Below are positions 1 through 9,571 of a stretch of 64,000 nucleotides of DNA, in pieces. The position numbers were made by a program, and so were the translations under genes. The notes beneath the pieces are model-generated. The model was given only the letters and a program-made list of their open reading frames with translations, ran no database searches and was not told the DNA's origin. The DNA lies in assembly GCF_002899715.1 (NCBI RefSeq), contig NZ_PPEK01000009.1, forward strand, positions 1 to 64,000. Direction: 5' to 3'. The DNA is from Enteroscipio rubneri (GTDB lineage Bacteria; Actinomycetota; Coriobacteriia; Coriobacteriales; Eggerthellaceae). Positions within the stretch are counted from its first letter, which is position 1. Each line of letters begins with the position of its first letter.

Positions 1-1
1 G

Positions 2-169
2 AGTGCGGCGGTCTGCGCCGCGGGGGCTTTCGACTCCAGCGCCGCCTCCGAGCACGGCCTGGGCCTCGTGCTGGTGGACCGCATCGCCCGCGCCCATGGC
101 GGCGCGCTCGCGCTGGAGGGCGCGCCCGGCGAGGGCTTCGCCGTGGAGATCGCGCTGCCGCTGGCGTAG
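2..169 (+). CDS. Sensor histidine kinase, C-terminal end only
   Basis: Open frame entering from the left edge and ending in TAG at 167-169; about 55 residues are visible. The translation ends with the G2 box of a histidine-kinase ATPase domain (HGLGLVLVDRIARAHGG) followed by the terminal beta strand (FAVEIALPLA), as in GHKL kinases that autophosphorylate and pass phosphate to a response regulator. The sensor and dimerisation parts lie outside the window, so the stimulus is unknown. It converges on the DegV gene, with 20 bases between the stop codons. Confidence 0.8.
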   Translation, partial: SAAVCAAGAFDSSAASEHGLGLVLVDRIARAHGGALALEGAPGEGFAVEIALPLA

Positions 170-189
170 CAGGGCCTGTACCCGCGCCG

Positions 190-1044
190 CTACACGCCCT
201 GCACGCCGATGCCGATAAGGCCCGGGCCGGTGTGCACCACCAGCACGGGGCTGATCTGCCCTTCGTACCAGGCGTCCGCGTGCGCCACGCGCCCGCCCAG
301 CTCGGCGCGCACCTCGGCGGCCTCCGCGGCCGCGTCGCCGTTCACTACAGCCATGGTGACGCGCTCGAATCGGGAGGCGAACTTCTCGGCTGCGCCCATA
401 GCCTTCTTGAGCGACTGGCGGCGGCCCTTCGCCTTCGACACCGTCACGTACACGCCCTGATCGTTGCAGGTGATGACCGGGCGCATGTCCAGCATGCTGC
501 CCACGGCGTACGTCACGTTCCCGATGCGCCCGCCTTTATGCAGGTACTCCAACGTGTCCACGCAGAAGAACACCTTGGTATTCTCTACGATACTCGCAGC
601 CTCCCTGCGGACATCATCAAGCGACGCCCCCTCGGCCAGCAGCCTCGCCAGCGCGAGTGCCACGAGCCCCGCCCCCATGCCAATATTCTTCGTATCCACG
701 ACTTCGCATGTGAGCGATGCCATACCGGCCGTCTCCGAGCGCATGAGGTCATAGGTCGCCGATAAGCCGCTCGATATGGTCACGATCACCGCTTCGCGGT
801 ATCCGTCGGCAACCACCTGGTTGAGCACGTCCCGAGCAACTGCGGGAGTAGGCGTGGACGTCGAAGGCACCTCGTCCGCGAATCGATCGTACACTTGCTG
901 AGGCGTGATAGTCACCTTGTCGAGAAAGCTCTCGTTCGCATAGTTCACTTGCAGGGGAACAACGTACATACCGTACCGATCGATATCCTCCGGCGGCACA
1001 TCTGTGCATGAGTCTACGATAAGCGCGATGCGATTGGCGTCCAT
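190..1044 (-). CDS. DegV family fatty-acid-binding protein
   Basis: A 284-residue protein that begins with the DegV signature (IALIVDSCTDVPPEDIDRYG) and carries the TISSGLSATYD segment and the central EYLHKGGRIGN motif typical of the family. DegV proteins bind a single fatty acid and, in FakA-FakB systems, present it for phosphorylation; no fakA is in view, so that role is inferred from the family. ATG at 1044 is preceded by an AAGGA site at good spacing. It is divergent from the DUF1836 gene. Confidence 0.9.
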   Translation of the reverse strand: MDANRIALIVDSCTDVPPEDIDRYGMYVVPLQVNYANESFLDKVTITPQQVYDRFADEVPSTSTPTPAVARDVLNQVVADGYREAVIVTISSGLSATYDLMRSETAGMASLTCEVVDTKNIGMGAGLVALALARLLAEGASLDDVRREAASIVENTKVFFCVDTLEYLHKGGRIGNVTYAVGSMLDMRPVITCNDQGVYVTVSKAKGRRQSLKKAMGAAEKFASRFERVTMAVVNGDAAAEAAEVRAELGGRVAHADAWYEGQISPVLVVHTGPGLIGIGVQGV

Positions 1045-1092
1045 GGGCTATCCTTGCTTTCGATCACGAGGTTTCCTCGTATTTAAAACCAA

Positions 1093-1119
1093 CTTATAAA
1101 TTGTTGATAACCTTGTCAA
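1093..1119 (-). promoter_or_regulatory. Candidate promoter of the DegV gene
   Basis: On the minus strand TTGACA (1119-1114) is followed by TATAAG (1098-1093). The -35 is perfect, but the 15-base spacer is shorter than ideal. Located 50-75 bases upstream of the ATG. Confidence 0.4.
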
Positions 1120-1132
1120 GAGTTTATTGAAA

Positions 1133-1161
1133 TTGACGCACAAAACCTCTCTTGGTATGAT
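1133..1161 (+). promoter_or_regulatory. Sigma-70 promoter of the DUF1836 gene
   Basis: TTGACG (1133-1138), a 17-base spacer and TATGAT (1156-1161), about 40 bases ahead of the ATG at 1203. One of the clearest housekeeping promoters in the window. Confidence 0.65.
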
Positions 1162-1202
1162 CGTGTGCGATCGCAAGCAGCTCGGATGGAGGATGATCAA
1201 CC

Positions 1203-1736
1203 ATGGACGACATAAGCGCATCGGCGAGAGCACAAGAGCTTGCCTCGCTGCATCTACCCCGCTTCCACGAGATTCCGCACATCGACCTCTACATGGATCA
1301 GCTCGTCGGTCTGCTCGAAGACGCGCTTGCGCCGCTTTACGGGCCTGACGAGAAAGCGCTCACGCGCTCGATGGTGAACAACTACGTGAAGCAAGGCGTC
1401 CTGCCAGCCGTAAGCTCAAAGCGCTACACGCGCTCGCATGTCGCCTACCTCGTCGTCATCGGCACGCTCAAGCAGACCTTTTCCATCGGCGAGATAGAAC
1501 GTCTTATCCATGCTCAGATCGCGAGCTTCGACACCCAGGTGGCATACGACTATTTCTGCGATGCGCTGGAAGACGCCTTGCGCGCGCTGTTCTCGCCGAA
1601 CCCCACAAGCCCCCGCGGCCTTGTCGGTGGCTCGTCCAAGGGCGATTTCGAGCGCGACCTCGTCCTCGCCTCGACCGCCTCTGTCGCCTACACGCTCTAC
1701 ATCAAGACAAGCATCGCGCTGCTGCGCTCGATTTAG
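1203..1736 (+). CDS. DUF1836 domain protein
   Basis: A 177-residue protein. Residues 45-115 include the segment SMVNNYVKQGVLP followed by a predicted helix, matching the helix-turn-helix-like core of DUF1836, a family seen mostly in Gram-positive bacteria and often described as DNA-binding. Exact function unknown. GGAGG lies just upstream of the ATG. Divergent from DegV with a shared 158-base promoter region. Confidence 0.7.
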   Translation: MDDISASARAQELASLHLPRFHEIPHIDLYMDQLVGLLEDALAPLYGPDEKALTRSMVNNYVKQGVLPAVSSKRYTRSHVAYLVVIGTLKQTFSIGEIERLIHAQIASFDTQVAYDYFCDALEDALRALFSPNPTSPRGLVGGSSKGDFERDLVLASTASVAYTLYIKTSIALLRSI

Positions 1737-1903
1737 ACTCGCTCGAGCAGCAGCGCCCAACCAGCATATCGTTCCGAGCGCGGTCGGGGACACGTCTTTG
1801 TTTCCTCTTCGAAACTCTCAATCATCCCGAGCATCAGCGGGGTTCTCGTCGGGTACAATACATCAATCGGACGGCCGAAGGACAGCGAAGGAGGAACGCC
1901 TAG

Positions 1904-3952
1904 GTGGAAGCGCTCGTACTTGCCTTGCTCATGCTTGCCGCAATCCTTCTTTCTTCCGTCATCGACCAGCTTGTCCCGAAGATATCCTCTCCTCTCATCC
2001 AGATTGCGCTCGGCTTGCTGATCGCTTTATTCGCGCCGTCACAAATCCAGATCAACCTTGATCCCGACCTGTTCCTCGTGCTGTTCATCGCGCCGCTGCT
2101 TTTCGACGAAGCGAAAAACATTGACAAGAAGGCTCTCTGGGCGAACCGAAGCCCCGTCCTGTCGCTCGCCATAGGCCTGGTGATGGTCACGGCTTTGATC
2201 GTAGGGTTCTCCGTACACTGGCTTGAGCCTTCGATCCCGCTCGCCGCCGCCTTCGCACTCGGAGCAGCCATCGGGCCAACCGATGCGATCGCTGTCGCGT
2301 CTCTACCGAAAGATGCGAACATCGCTCCGCGCGACAAGAGCATCCTCGAGGCCGAATCCATCCTCAACGACGCATCGGGCATCGTCTCGTTCCAGTTCGC
2401 CCTAGCCGCCGTGACTACGGGCACCTTTTCGCTTCTGAACGCTTCGGCAAACTTTGCGATCAGTTTTTTAGGAGGCATCCTGATCGGCGTCGCACTCGGA
2501 CTGCTCGGCAATGTCTTCGTGCGACGCGTGCGCTCCTGGGGTCTTGAGAACACGACGTTTCATGTGCTGTTCGAGTTGTTCGTTCCCTTTATCGTCTATC
2601 TTGTGGCGAACACACTCGGCACGAGTGGCATCATCGCAGTCGTAGCGGCAGGCATTCTGAACGTCGTTTCTCCGCGCGCAATGAGCCCTTCCATCTCGCG
2701 CATGAACATCGTCTCGTCAAGCGTGTGGCGCGTGGTGTCATTCGCTTTGAACGGATTCGTATTTGTGCTCCTTGGAACCCAGCTTCCTCGTGTGATGCAG
2801 CAGTCATGGGACGACGTGAGCATTAACAACGGCGTGCTTATCGGCTACGTGCTTCTCATCGTGCTCATATCCTACATCGTACGTTTCGTTTGGCTCTGCG
2901 TGATGGATCGCTTGCGCAACCGCAAGCTGCCGCAGGACGAGCGCACAAACTGGCGCAAAAGCTTGCGTTCCTGGCTGATCATGACGCTCGGCGGGCCAAA
3001 GGGCACCATCACGCTCGCCGTCGTCCTTACCATCCCCTACACCATCTCCTACGGCGACCCGCTCGCGGTCGTGCGCTTTCCCCAGCGTGACCTCATAATC
3101 TTCCTCGCTTGTGGAGTTATCGTCGTCACGCTGCTCATCGCCACGTTCATCGTTCCCCTCATCGCCTCCCGAAACGAATCCGCAGAAGCCGACGAGCCCT
3201 GCGACGAAACGCAAGTGAGGCTTGACATCCTGCGCACGGTCATCGAAGAGCTGGCCGCACGCCAGACTATCGAAAACCGCGCGGCCACCCAGACCGTCAT
3301 CCACTCCTATAACGAGCGCATAGCCCGCATCAAAGATCATCACGACATAGAGGACGAACCCATCACGGGGCTGCGCCTCAAAGCGATCGACTGGGAGCGC
3401 GAATACGTACTCGACCTCATCGAGAGCGGAAAGACGAGCCCCCTGGTAGGCTATCAGTACCTGGGACGACTTTCGCATGCTGAAAACCTCATCGAGCACC
3501 ATGCTGGACGTTTTTCGCTCCAACACTCCTCGCATCGCCTGCGGATCCTACTGCGCTCAACCTGGCATCGCATCCTCAGCGGCCTGCCAGGTTTCTCCCC
3601 CACCGACCACGCGCAGGAAAGCCGCCAACTCCAACTTGCTGGCACCGAGTACGTTATCGGGAAGCTCCAGACCATGCTCACCTCGCCGGAATGCGATGAG
3701 CCGGCCGAGAACGTGAGCTCGCTTGTGATGGAATACCAACGCACGGTTTCCATGCTGCGCAGCGCGAATCCCTCCATTACGGCATTCACAAGGACAGCTG
3801 ACAAAGCGATCGAGATTGAGCGGTTGGGCTTGCAGCTGGAACTCGAGCAGATCCAATCGCGCTACGAGGAAGGAGACCTTTGCCGCGCGGAGGCAAAGCG
3901 GATGCGCGAGAACGTAAACCTGATGCAGCTCGATCTCGAAGACAACGTGTGA
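1904..3952 (+). CDS. Na+/H+ antiporter, CPA1/NhaP type
   Basis: A 682-residue membrane protein. The first about 420 residues form roughly a dozen hydrophobic helices with the CPA1 motifs LFDEAKNID and GAAIGPTDAIAVAS (the family's conserved acidic transport region). The last about 260 residues are soluble, charged and helical, probably cytoplasmic regulatory. It should exchange Na+ (or K+) for H+ across the inner membrane. The start is GTG at 1904, chosen because GGAGG precedes it at suitable spacing and no earlier in-frame start fits the family N-terminus. Confidence 0.88.
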   Translation: MEALVLALLMLAAILLSSVIDQLVPKISSPLIQIALGLLIALFAPSQIQINLDPDLFLVLFIAPLLFDEAKNIDKKALWANRSPVLSLAIGLVMVTALIVGFSVHWLEPSIPLAAAFALGAAIGPTDAIAVASLPKDANIAPRDKSILEAESILNDASGIVSFQFALAAVTTGTFSLLNASANFAISFLGGILIGVALGLLGNVFVRRVRSWGLENTTFHVLFELFVPFIVYLVANTLGTSGIIAVVAAGILNVVSPRAMSPSISRMNIVSSSVWRVVSFALNGFVFVLLGTQLPRVMQQSWDDVSINNGVLIGYVLLIVLISYIVRFVWLCVMDRLRNRKLPQDERTNWRKSLRSWLIMTLGGPKGTITLAVVLTIPYTISYGDPLAVVRFPQRDLIIFLACGVIVVTLLIATFIVPLIASRNESAEADEPCDETQVRLDILRTVIEELAARQTIENRAATQTVIHSYNERIARIKDHHDIEDEPITGLRLKAIDWEREYVLDLIESGKTSPLVGYQYLGRLSHAENLIEHHAGRFSLQHSSHRLRILLRSTWHRILSGLPGFSPTDHAQESRQLQLAGTEYVIGKLQTMLTSPECDEPAENVSSLVMEYQRTVSMLRSANPSITAFTRTADKAIEIERLGLQLELEQIQSRYEEGDLCRAEAKRMRENVNLMQLDLEDNV

Positions 3953-3969
3953 CAGGATGAACCTTTCTC

Positions 3970-4004
3970 GGTTGCGCCGAACTTCGCGAATTATAGGCGC
4001 AACC
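3970..4004. repeat. Inverted repeat behind the antiporter gene
   Basis: GGTTGCGCC (3970-3978) and GGCGCAACC (3996-4004) form a 9-bp stem with a 17-base loop, starting 17 bases past the stop codon. It may be part of a double terminator with the next hairpin. Confidence 0.4.
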
Positions 4005-4033
4005 TGACAGCAGCGTCCGTCGCAAAGAAGCGC

Positions 4034-4066
4034 AGTGGCCGCTCGACATCGAGTCGAGCGGCCACT
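4034..4066. terminator. Bidirectional terminator between the antiporter and argS
   Basis: A perfect 14-bp stem (AGTGGCCGCTCGAC with its complement) and a 5-base loop between converging genes. TTTG follows on the plus strand and adenine-poor sequence on the other, so termination should be stronger on plus. Confidence 0.75.
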
Positions 4067-4132
4067 TTGAAAGGCATCTGTCAACCAGAGGATTATAGGC
4101 TTTCCGGCACTTTCCTAAGCGCCGAGTCTCCT

Positions 4133-5860
4133 CTACATCTTCGCCGGTGCGCTCACGCCCAACAAATCGAGCGACTTCGCCAGCACGATGCGGGTGGCGT
4201 CCACCAGCGCGAGACGCGCATCGCGCACAGCCAGTTCCTCGCCGATGACGTGACAGTTCGTGTAGAAGGAGTGGAACAGCGCTGCCAAGTCCTGCGCGTA
4301 GTGCGTCAGGCGGAACGCGGCGCGGTCGCGGGCGGCCTGGGCCACAAGCGGACCGAAGTCGTCCATCTTGCGCATGAGAGCAAGCTCAGACTCGTGCGTG
4401 AGCGGCGAGAGGTCCACGTCGGCGGGAATCACCTTCGCAGCCAGCTCGTCCATGCTCATCTCGCCGGCCTCGGCGGCCGCGGCGTCGGCCGGGTCGGCTG
4501 CCTTGCGCAGGATGGAGCAGATGCGCGCATGCGCGTACTGCACGTAGTACACCGGGTTCGACGCGTCCTTCTTCTTCGCCACCTCGATGTCGAAGTCGAT
4601 GGGCTGGTCGGAGGACTTCGCCAGCATGAGGTAGCGGGTCGCGTCCACGCCCACCTCGTCGATGAGCTCCTCGAACGTGATCATCTCGCCGGTGCGCTTG
4701 GACATGCGCACGGCCTCGCCGTCGCGGAACAGGTTCACCAGCTGGCCGAGCATGATCTCGAGCGCGCCGGGCCAGCCCCAGGCCGCGAGCATGGCCTCAC
4801 AGCGGGCGATGTAGCCGTGGTGGTCGGCGCCCCAGATGTTGATGAGGTGATCGAAGCCGCGCTCCATCTTGTTGTAGTGGTAGGCCACGTCGCTCATGAA
4901 GTACGTCATCTCGCCGTTGGCCTTGATGAGCACGCGGTCCTTCTCGTCGCCGAACGCGCTCGACTTGAACCAGGTGGCGCCGTCCTCGACGTAGATGTAG
5001 CCCTTCTCGTCCATGGCCTCGAGACTGCGGTCGACCGCGCTCTTGCCGGTCTCGTCGGGCACGTACAGGCTGCGCTCGGAGAACCAGCACTCGAATGTGG
5101 TGCCGAAGCGCTCGGTGACGCGGTGCTGCTCGGCCAGCTCGTAGGCGTAGGCACGCTCGCGGAAGTTCTCCATGCGCTCCTTCGGGTCGGCGTCGAGCCA
5201 CACGTCGCCGTCCTCGTCGATGATGGTCTGCGCGATGTCCTTCACGTAGGAGCCGGCGTAGCACGCCTCGGGCATCTCCACGTCGCGGCCGAGCAGCTGC
5301 TGGTAGCGCACGGCCACCGACTCGCCGAAGTTGTCCATCTGCGTGCCGGCGTCGTTGATGTAGAACTCCTCGAACACGTCGTAGCCCGCGTGGCGCATGA
5401 CGCGCGCCGTGGCGTCACCGAGCGCGGCCCAGCGGCCGTGACCCACGTGCAGGGGGCCGGTCGGATTCGCCGATATGTACTCCAGGTTGATCTTGCGCTC
5501 GCCCTCCGGGATGGTGCCGCGGCCGAAGTCGCCCTTCTCGGCGCGCACCTGGGCGGCCACGCCCTGCAGGGCCGACGGGGCCAGGCGAATGTTGATAAAG
5601 CCGGGACCGGCGATGTCCACGCTCTGCACGAGATCGTTCTCCGGCAGGTGGTCGACGATGATCTGGGCGATCTCGCGCGGGTTCTTCTTGGCGAGCTTGG
5701 CCGAGCGCATGGCCACGGTGGACGCCCAGTCGCCGTTGGCCTCGTCGCGCGGACGCTCGAGCGCCGCCTCGGGAGCCTGCTCGAGCTCGAGCGATCCGTC
5801 TTCGACTGCCGCAGCAATAGCTTGGTCGAAGACTTCTTCAAGTTGTTCGCGAATTTGCAT
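4133..5860 (-). CDS. argS: Arginyl-tRNA synthetase
   Basis: A 575-residue class I synthetase that charges tRNA-Arg. The N-terminal Add1-like domain is followed by the HIGH-type motif HVGH (in NPTGPLHVGHGRW), the KMSKS-type motif RMSKR and a C-terminal DALR anticodon-binding domain ending LGVSAPAKM. ATG at 5860 gives the normal family N-terminus (MQIREQLEEVF); the frame stays open upstream but that part is unlike ArgRS. Converges with the antiporter and diverges from the GNAT gene. Confidence 0.95.
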   Translation of the reverse strand: MQIREQLEEVFDQAIAAAVEDGSLELEQAPEAALERPRDEANGDWASTVAMRSAKLAKKNPREIAQIIVDHLPENDLVQSVDIAGPGFINIRLAPSALQGVAAQVRAEKGDFGRGTIPEGERKINLEYISANPTGPLHVGHGRWAALGDATARVMRHAGYDVFEEFYINDAGTQMDNFGESVAVRYQQLLGRDVEMPEACYAGSYVKDIAQTIIDEDGDVWLDADPKERMENFRERAYAYELAEQHRVTERFGTTFECWFSERSLYVPDETGKSAVDRSLEAMDEKGYIYVEDGATWFKSSAFGDEKDRVLIKANGEMTYFMSDVAYHYNKMERGFDHLINIWGADHHGYIARCEAMLAAWGWPGALEIMLGQLVNLFRDGEAVRMSKRTGEMITFEELIDEVGVDATRYLMLAKSSDQPIDFDIEVAKKKDASNPVYYVQYAHARICSILRKAADPADAAAAEAGEMSMDELAAKVIPADVDLSPLTHESELALMRKMDDFGPLVAQAARDRAAFRLTHYAQDLAALFHSFYTNCHVIGEELAVRDARLALVDATRIVLAKSLDLLGVSAPAKM

Positions 5861-6118
5861 GGTGAACGTCTTTCCTCGTGGATCTCGGGAGTGTATATGT
5901 CGAATGATTTTACCACCTTTTCGCAAGATGCAGCCGTATCGATCCAGCGATGGGCGCGACTTTGGCCGTTATGCAGAAAACGTACACATGACCTCGTGCA
6001 AGACTCAAACCATTGCGCGCTTCTGAAGATCCGCGTACCTAGAGACTATGGTATTGTAGGCAGTTGGCAGGCATACGCGACGCGGTCGATGCAGTCACGC
6101 AATGAAAGGTGGTACGCC

Positions 6119-6553
6119 ATGGGCCTAACGTTCGAGCAGGGGCGTTTCGAAGACGCGCGTTTCGTGCGAACGCGCGTCTTCATGATAGAGCAAGGATTCA
6201 AAAACGAATTCGACGAGATCGATGATGATCCTACAACCGTTCATCTCACGCTGTACCGCGACGGGAGACTCGTCGGTTGTGCGCGAACGTTCCCCGATCC
6301 GAAACATGCCGATGATCCGGGACGCTGGGTGTTCGGCCGTTTGGCCGTACTGCCCGAGTCGCGCAAGAGCGGCCTCGGCGCCGCGCTCTTAGCGGAGTCG
6401 GAGCGTGTGGCGCGCGAAGCCGGCGCGACCGAGATGCATCTGCATTCTCAGTGTCACGTAACCGGGCTTTACGAACGCGCCGGATACGAGCGGTACGGCA
6501 CCGAAGAGCTGGACGAGCACGTTCCTCACATCTGGATGAAAAAGCCGCTCTAG
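6119..6553 (+). CDS. GNAT family N-acetyltransferase
   Basis: A 144-residue single-domain GNAT similar to the ElaA/YjcF group: ARTFPDP, then FGRLAVLPESRKSGLGAALL (the acetyl-CoA-binding Q/RxxGxG/A loop) and a C-terminal HIWMKKPL. Substrate unknown. ATG 6119 is preferred because GAAAGGTGG sits about 7 bases upstream; an in-frame ATG ten codons earlier has no such site. Confidence 0.85.
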   Translation: MGLTFEQGRFEDARFVRTRVFMIEQGFKNEFDEIDDDPTTVHLTLYRDGRLVGCARTFPDPKHADDPGRWVFGRLAVLPESRKSGLGAALLAESERVAREAGATEMHLHSQCHVTGLYERAGYERYGTEELDEHVPHIWMKKPL

Positions 6554-6668
6554 CCCGCTTCACCCACGTCTCGGGACAAACGCTCCGGCTGACCCGGTGA
6601 AGACCGCCGCTTTGTCCCTATCGTTTTCGGCGGCCTTCCTCGTCCGCCAGCCTCAGGCCGATACATGC

Positions 6669-6702
6669 AAAGGCCCCCGCGACTCAATGCGCGGGGGCCT
6701 TT
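6669..6702. terminator. Bidirectional terminator between GNAT and the arc operon
   Basis: A perfect 13-bp G+C-rich stem (AAAGGCCCCCGCG with its complement), 8-base loop, with A and T runs at either base. It lies between converging genes, so it can serve both. Confidence 0.8.
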
Positions 6703-6761
6703 GTGTACTGCGATGCCCCTTCAAAAACCTGTCCGGGAAGCACGCTGTCCGAGACGCTCGG

Positions 6762-8375
6762 TTACACTGCTCCTCCTGCGCCTGGGATGATTAGCATCGC
6801 TGCCGTAAGAATAACCGCGCACACGACGCCGAGGATGATAAACAGCACGCCACCGAACTTCAGCCATGTGGAGTACTCGATCTTTGCAAGAGCCAAGCCG
6901 CCCATGATGGCGCCGCTTGTCGGGGTGAACAGGTTCACCAGACCGTTGCCAGCGCTATAAATCATGATCATGACGTCAGGCGAGAATCCAAGCGAATTCG
7001 CCAGCGGGCCCATGATGGGCATGGACACGGTCGCCATGCCGGACGACGACGGGATGAGGAACGACAGCACGATATAGAGCAGGAACGACAACGGAGCGAA
7101 GATAACGGCCGACATGCCTGAGAGTGCCGCTGCCGCGTTCTCGAGAATCCACATATCCAGACCGGTCTCGCCCATGAGCACCGTGATGGAGCGGGCAAGC
7201 GCGATGATCAGCACAACGCTCATCATGTCCGCCGCGCCATTGATGAACGCTTTCACAAACCGGCTCTCAGACACACCGCCGATAACGCCGATGACCAGAG
7301 CCATGAGCAGGAACCAAGTCGATGCCTCGTCGAAGTACCACTGCCCCAGCGGAACGCCCGTCAGGAACGCGGACCAACCTTCGGAGATCTGCTCCTCGGT
7401 CGTCACCGTACCCTCGACGTCGCCGGTGAACGAAAGCTCTCCGCCGACCTCATTGTCGGTCCAGGCAGCCGAGATATCGTCGCCGGAAACTTGCTCGGTA
7501 ACTTCCTCGGTAGCCGCACCCGCGTTGAAGATATCTACGCCGAAATCTTCCCACGGGATAAAGCTGACAATCATGACAACGAACGTCAGGGCGAACACGA
7601 TCAACGACCACTTCTGACGCGCCGTCATCAGTTTCTCGTTCGGGTTGGCCTCGGCTTCGACAGCCTCTTGCTGAGCCTCGCCGAACTCTTCCTTCATAAC
7701 CTCCTGCTCCTGCAGCGAGAGGATGGTCGAACCCTTGTTGGCTTTGACCTTCTTCGCGTAACGCATGACAAACAGAATGGAGATGACGAGCGTTACCAGC
7801 CACAGCACGACGCCGAGCATGATGATGGTGCCCTGATTGATGGCGATACCGGTGCCGGACAGCGAGTCAACAGCCGCACCGACAGCGAACGGGTTCACCG
7901 TCGAGCCCAGCACACCGCAGCCGGCGCCCAAAAGCACAACAGCCGCACCGACGACGCTGTCGAAGCCGGCAGCGACCATGGTTGCTGCGAGCAGCAGGTA
8001 GAACGGCACGGTTTCTTCGCACATACCATACGTGGTGCCGCCGATGGAGAAGATGAACATGAGGATGGGGATGAGCACAAGCTCGTTACCCTTCAGCTTC
8101 TTCACCAGCGCAGCGATGCCTGCATCAAGAGCGCCCGTCTCGGTCACGATTCCCAGGAATCCGCCCAAAATGAGGACGAAGAGACATACAGGAAGCGCAT
8201 CGGTAAAGCCCTTGACGGGAGCGGTCGTCACATTGGCGATCGTCGCTCCCTCAACTCCTTCGACGCCTGCAAGCGACATCACCACGGTGACGACGGCAAG
8301 CACAACGAGGATAATCAGCAAAATGGTAAACGAAGAAATAGATCGTTTCTTTCTGCTTTTTTCTTTCGCGGTCAT
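6762..8375 (-). CDS. YfcC-family transporter, probable arginine/ornithine exchanger
   Basis: A 537-residue polytopic membrane protein of the YfcC/C4-dicarboxylate-carrier superfamily, with segments such as FSIGGTTYGMCEETVPFY and LSFLIPSSSGMATVSMPIMG. As the last gene behind arcA, argF and arcC it is the likely antiporter that imports arginine and exports ornithine (inference from context; it is not a classic ArcD). Between the two helical halves, around residues 290-350, is an acidic insert rich in E, D, T and G that is probably exposed to solvent. GGAGG precedes the ATG. Confidence 0.85.
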   Translation of the reverse strand: MTAKEKSRKKRSISSFTILLIILVVLAVVTVVMSLAGVEGVEGATIANVTTAPVKGFTDALPVCLFVLILGGFLGIVTETGALDAGIAALVKKLKGNELVLIPILMFIFSIGGTTYGMCEETVPFYLLLAATMVAAGFDSVVGAAVVLLGAGCGVLGSTVNPFAVGAAVDSLSGTGIAINQGTIIMLGVVLWLVTLVISILFVMRYAKKVKANKGSTILSLQEQEVMKEEFGEAQQEAVEAEANPNEKLMTARQKWSLIVFALTFVVMIVSFIPWEDFGVDIFNAGAATEEVTEQVSGDDISAAWTDNEVGGELSFTGDVEGTVTTEEQISEGWSAFLTGVPLGQWYFDEASTWFLLMALVIGVIGGVSESRFVKAFINGAADMMSVVLIIALARSITVLMGETGLDMWILENAAAALSGMSAVIFAPLSFLLYIVLSFLIPSSSGMATVSMPIMGPLANSLGFSPDVMIMIYSAGNGLVNLFTPTSGAIMGGLALAKIEYSTWLKFGGVLFIILGVVCAVILTAAMLIIPGAGGAV

Positions 8376-8528
8376 AAGACCCCTCCTTACCAGAGGATTG
8401 ATAGTTGCGTGGTGCGTTCAAGAACCTGCGAGCGAACCGGCCGGAAGCATAACCGCGCGGCCCGCGAGCACCCCTAAAGACGTGCAAGGTCCACAAGGCG
8501 AAAGACGCCTTCTTCGTGCGGCGCATCC

Positions 8529-8563
8529 GCCGCCGCCCGTTCGAATGCGGAGCGGGCGGCGGC
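8529..8563 (-). repeat. Intercistronic hairpin between arcC and the exchanger gene
   Basis: An 11-bp stem (GCCGCCGCCCG paired with its complement) around a 13-base loop, inside a 215-base gap within the operon. No T run follows on the minus strand, so it is more likely an mRNA-stability or attenuation element than a full terminator. Confidence 0.5.
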
Positions 8564-8590
8564 AGGAGGAAGCCGTACAGCGAGCGTCCC

Positions 8591-9544
8591 CTACGCCGTG
8601 ATGACCGTACCCGTCTTGCCCTTCAAGCCGTCGGCAGCACACTCAAGAGAGGTGATGAGCGCACGCCCTTCGGGATGCTGCTCGACGAACTCGATGCAGG
8701 CTTCGACCTTCGGCAGCATCGAACCGGGAGCGAACTGGCCCTCGTCGATGTACTTTCTGGCCTCGGCCACCGTCATAGCATTCAGCTCCTGCTGCTCCGG
8801 CGTGTTGAAGTTGATGCACACCTTCTCGACCGCCGTGAGGATAACCAGCATGTCGGCACGGAAGTCGGCTGCAAGCTTGGCGCTCGAGCGATCCTTGTCG
8901 ATAACCGCCGGCACACCGTGGTAGGAGTCGTCCTTCTCGACGACCGGAACGCCGCCGCCGCCCGTGGAAACGACAATATAGCCATCGTCCATGAGATCCT
9001 TGATGGCATCGAATTCCACGATGCGCTGCGGCTTCGGGGAAGGCACCACCTGACGCCAACCGCGGCCGGCGTCCTCTTTATAGGTGTAGCCGGTCTCCTC
9101 GGCGCGCTTCATGGCCTCTTCCTCGGTAAGGAAGGCGCCTACGGGCTTCGTCGGGTTCTGGAATGCCGGATCCTCCGGGTAGACCACCGTCTGCGTGATG
9201 ACGCATGCCGTGGAGCGCATGATGCCACGACGCTTCATCTCGTTCAGGATGGCCTGCGACAGCTGATAGCCGATATAGCCCTGGCTCATAGCTCCGCACT
9301 CGGGAAACGGCATAGCCGGCGTCTTGCCGTCATGCGTGGAAGCGTAGTCGAATGCGTTATTGATCATGCCGACCTGCGGGCCGTTGCCGTGGGAGACCAC
9401 GACGTTGATTCCCTCGGCCACCATATCAACGATGTGCTCGGCCGTGTTCTTCACCAGCTCCAGCTGCTCCTGCGGCGTGTCGCCCAAGGCGTTGCCGCCA
9501 AGAGCGATGACCACGGACTTGCCTTCGCCTTTCTGGTATGCCAT
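8591..9544 (-). CDS. arcC: Carbamate kinase
   Basis: A 317-residue kinase that converts carbamoyl phosphate and ADP to ATP, CO2 and NH3, the energy-yielding last step of the arginine deiminase pathway. Family motifs: VIALGGNAL at the N-terminus, SHGNGPQVG, STGGGGVPVV and AVIDKDRSSAKLA. Full length. It starts 27 bases after the end of the carbamoyltransferase gene, behind a GGGGA site. Confidence 0.95.
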   Translation of the reverse strand: MAYQKGEGKSVVIALGGNALGDTPQEQLELVKNTAEHIVDMVAEGINVVVSHGNGPQVGMINNAFDYASTHDGKTPAMPFPECGAMSQGYIGYQLSQAILNEMKRRGIMRSTACVITQTVVYPEDPAFQNPTKPVGAFLTEEEAMKRAEETGYTYKEDAGRGWRQVVPSPKPQRIVEFDAIKDLMDDGYIVVSTGGGGVPVVEKDDSYHGVPAVIDKDRSSAKLAADFRADMLVILTAVEKVCINFNTPEQQELNAMTVAEARKYIDEGQFAPGSMLPKVEACIEFVEQHPEGRALITSLECAADGLKGKTGTVITA

Positions 9545-9571
9545 AGTTCGTCCCCTTTCTTCTGATTACGA

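Noticed and set aside
4067-6118. Long plus-strand open frame opposite argS, in frame with the GNAT gene
   Set aside because: It is the mirror of a clear arginyl-tRNA synthetase; high G+C makes the opposite strand open. Only the GNAT part from 6119 has family motifs and a ribosome site.
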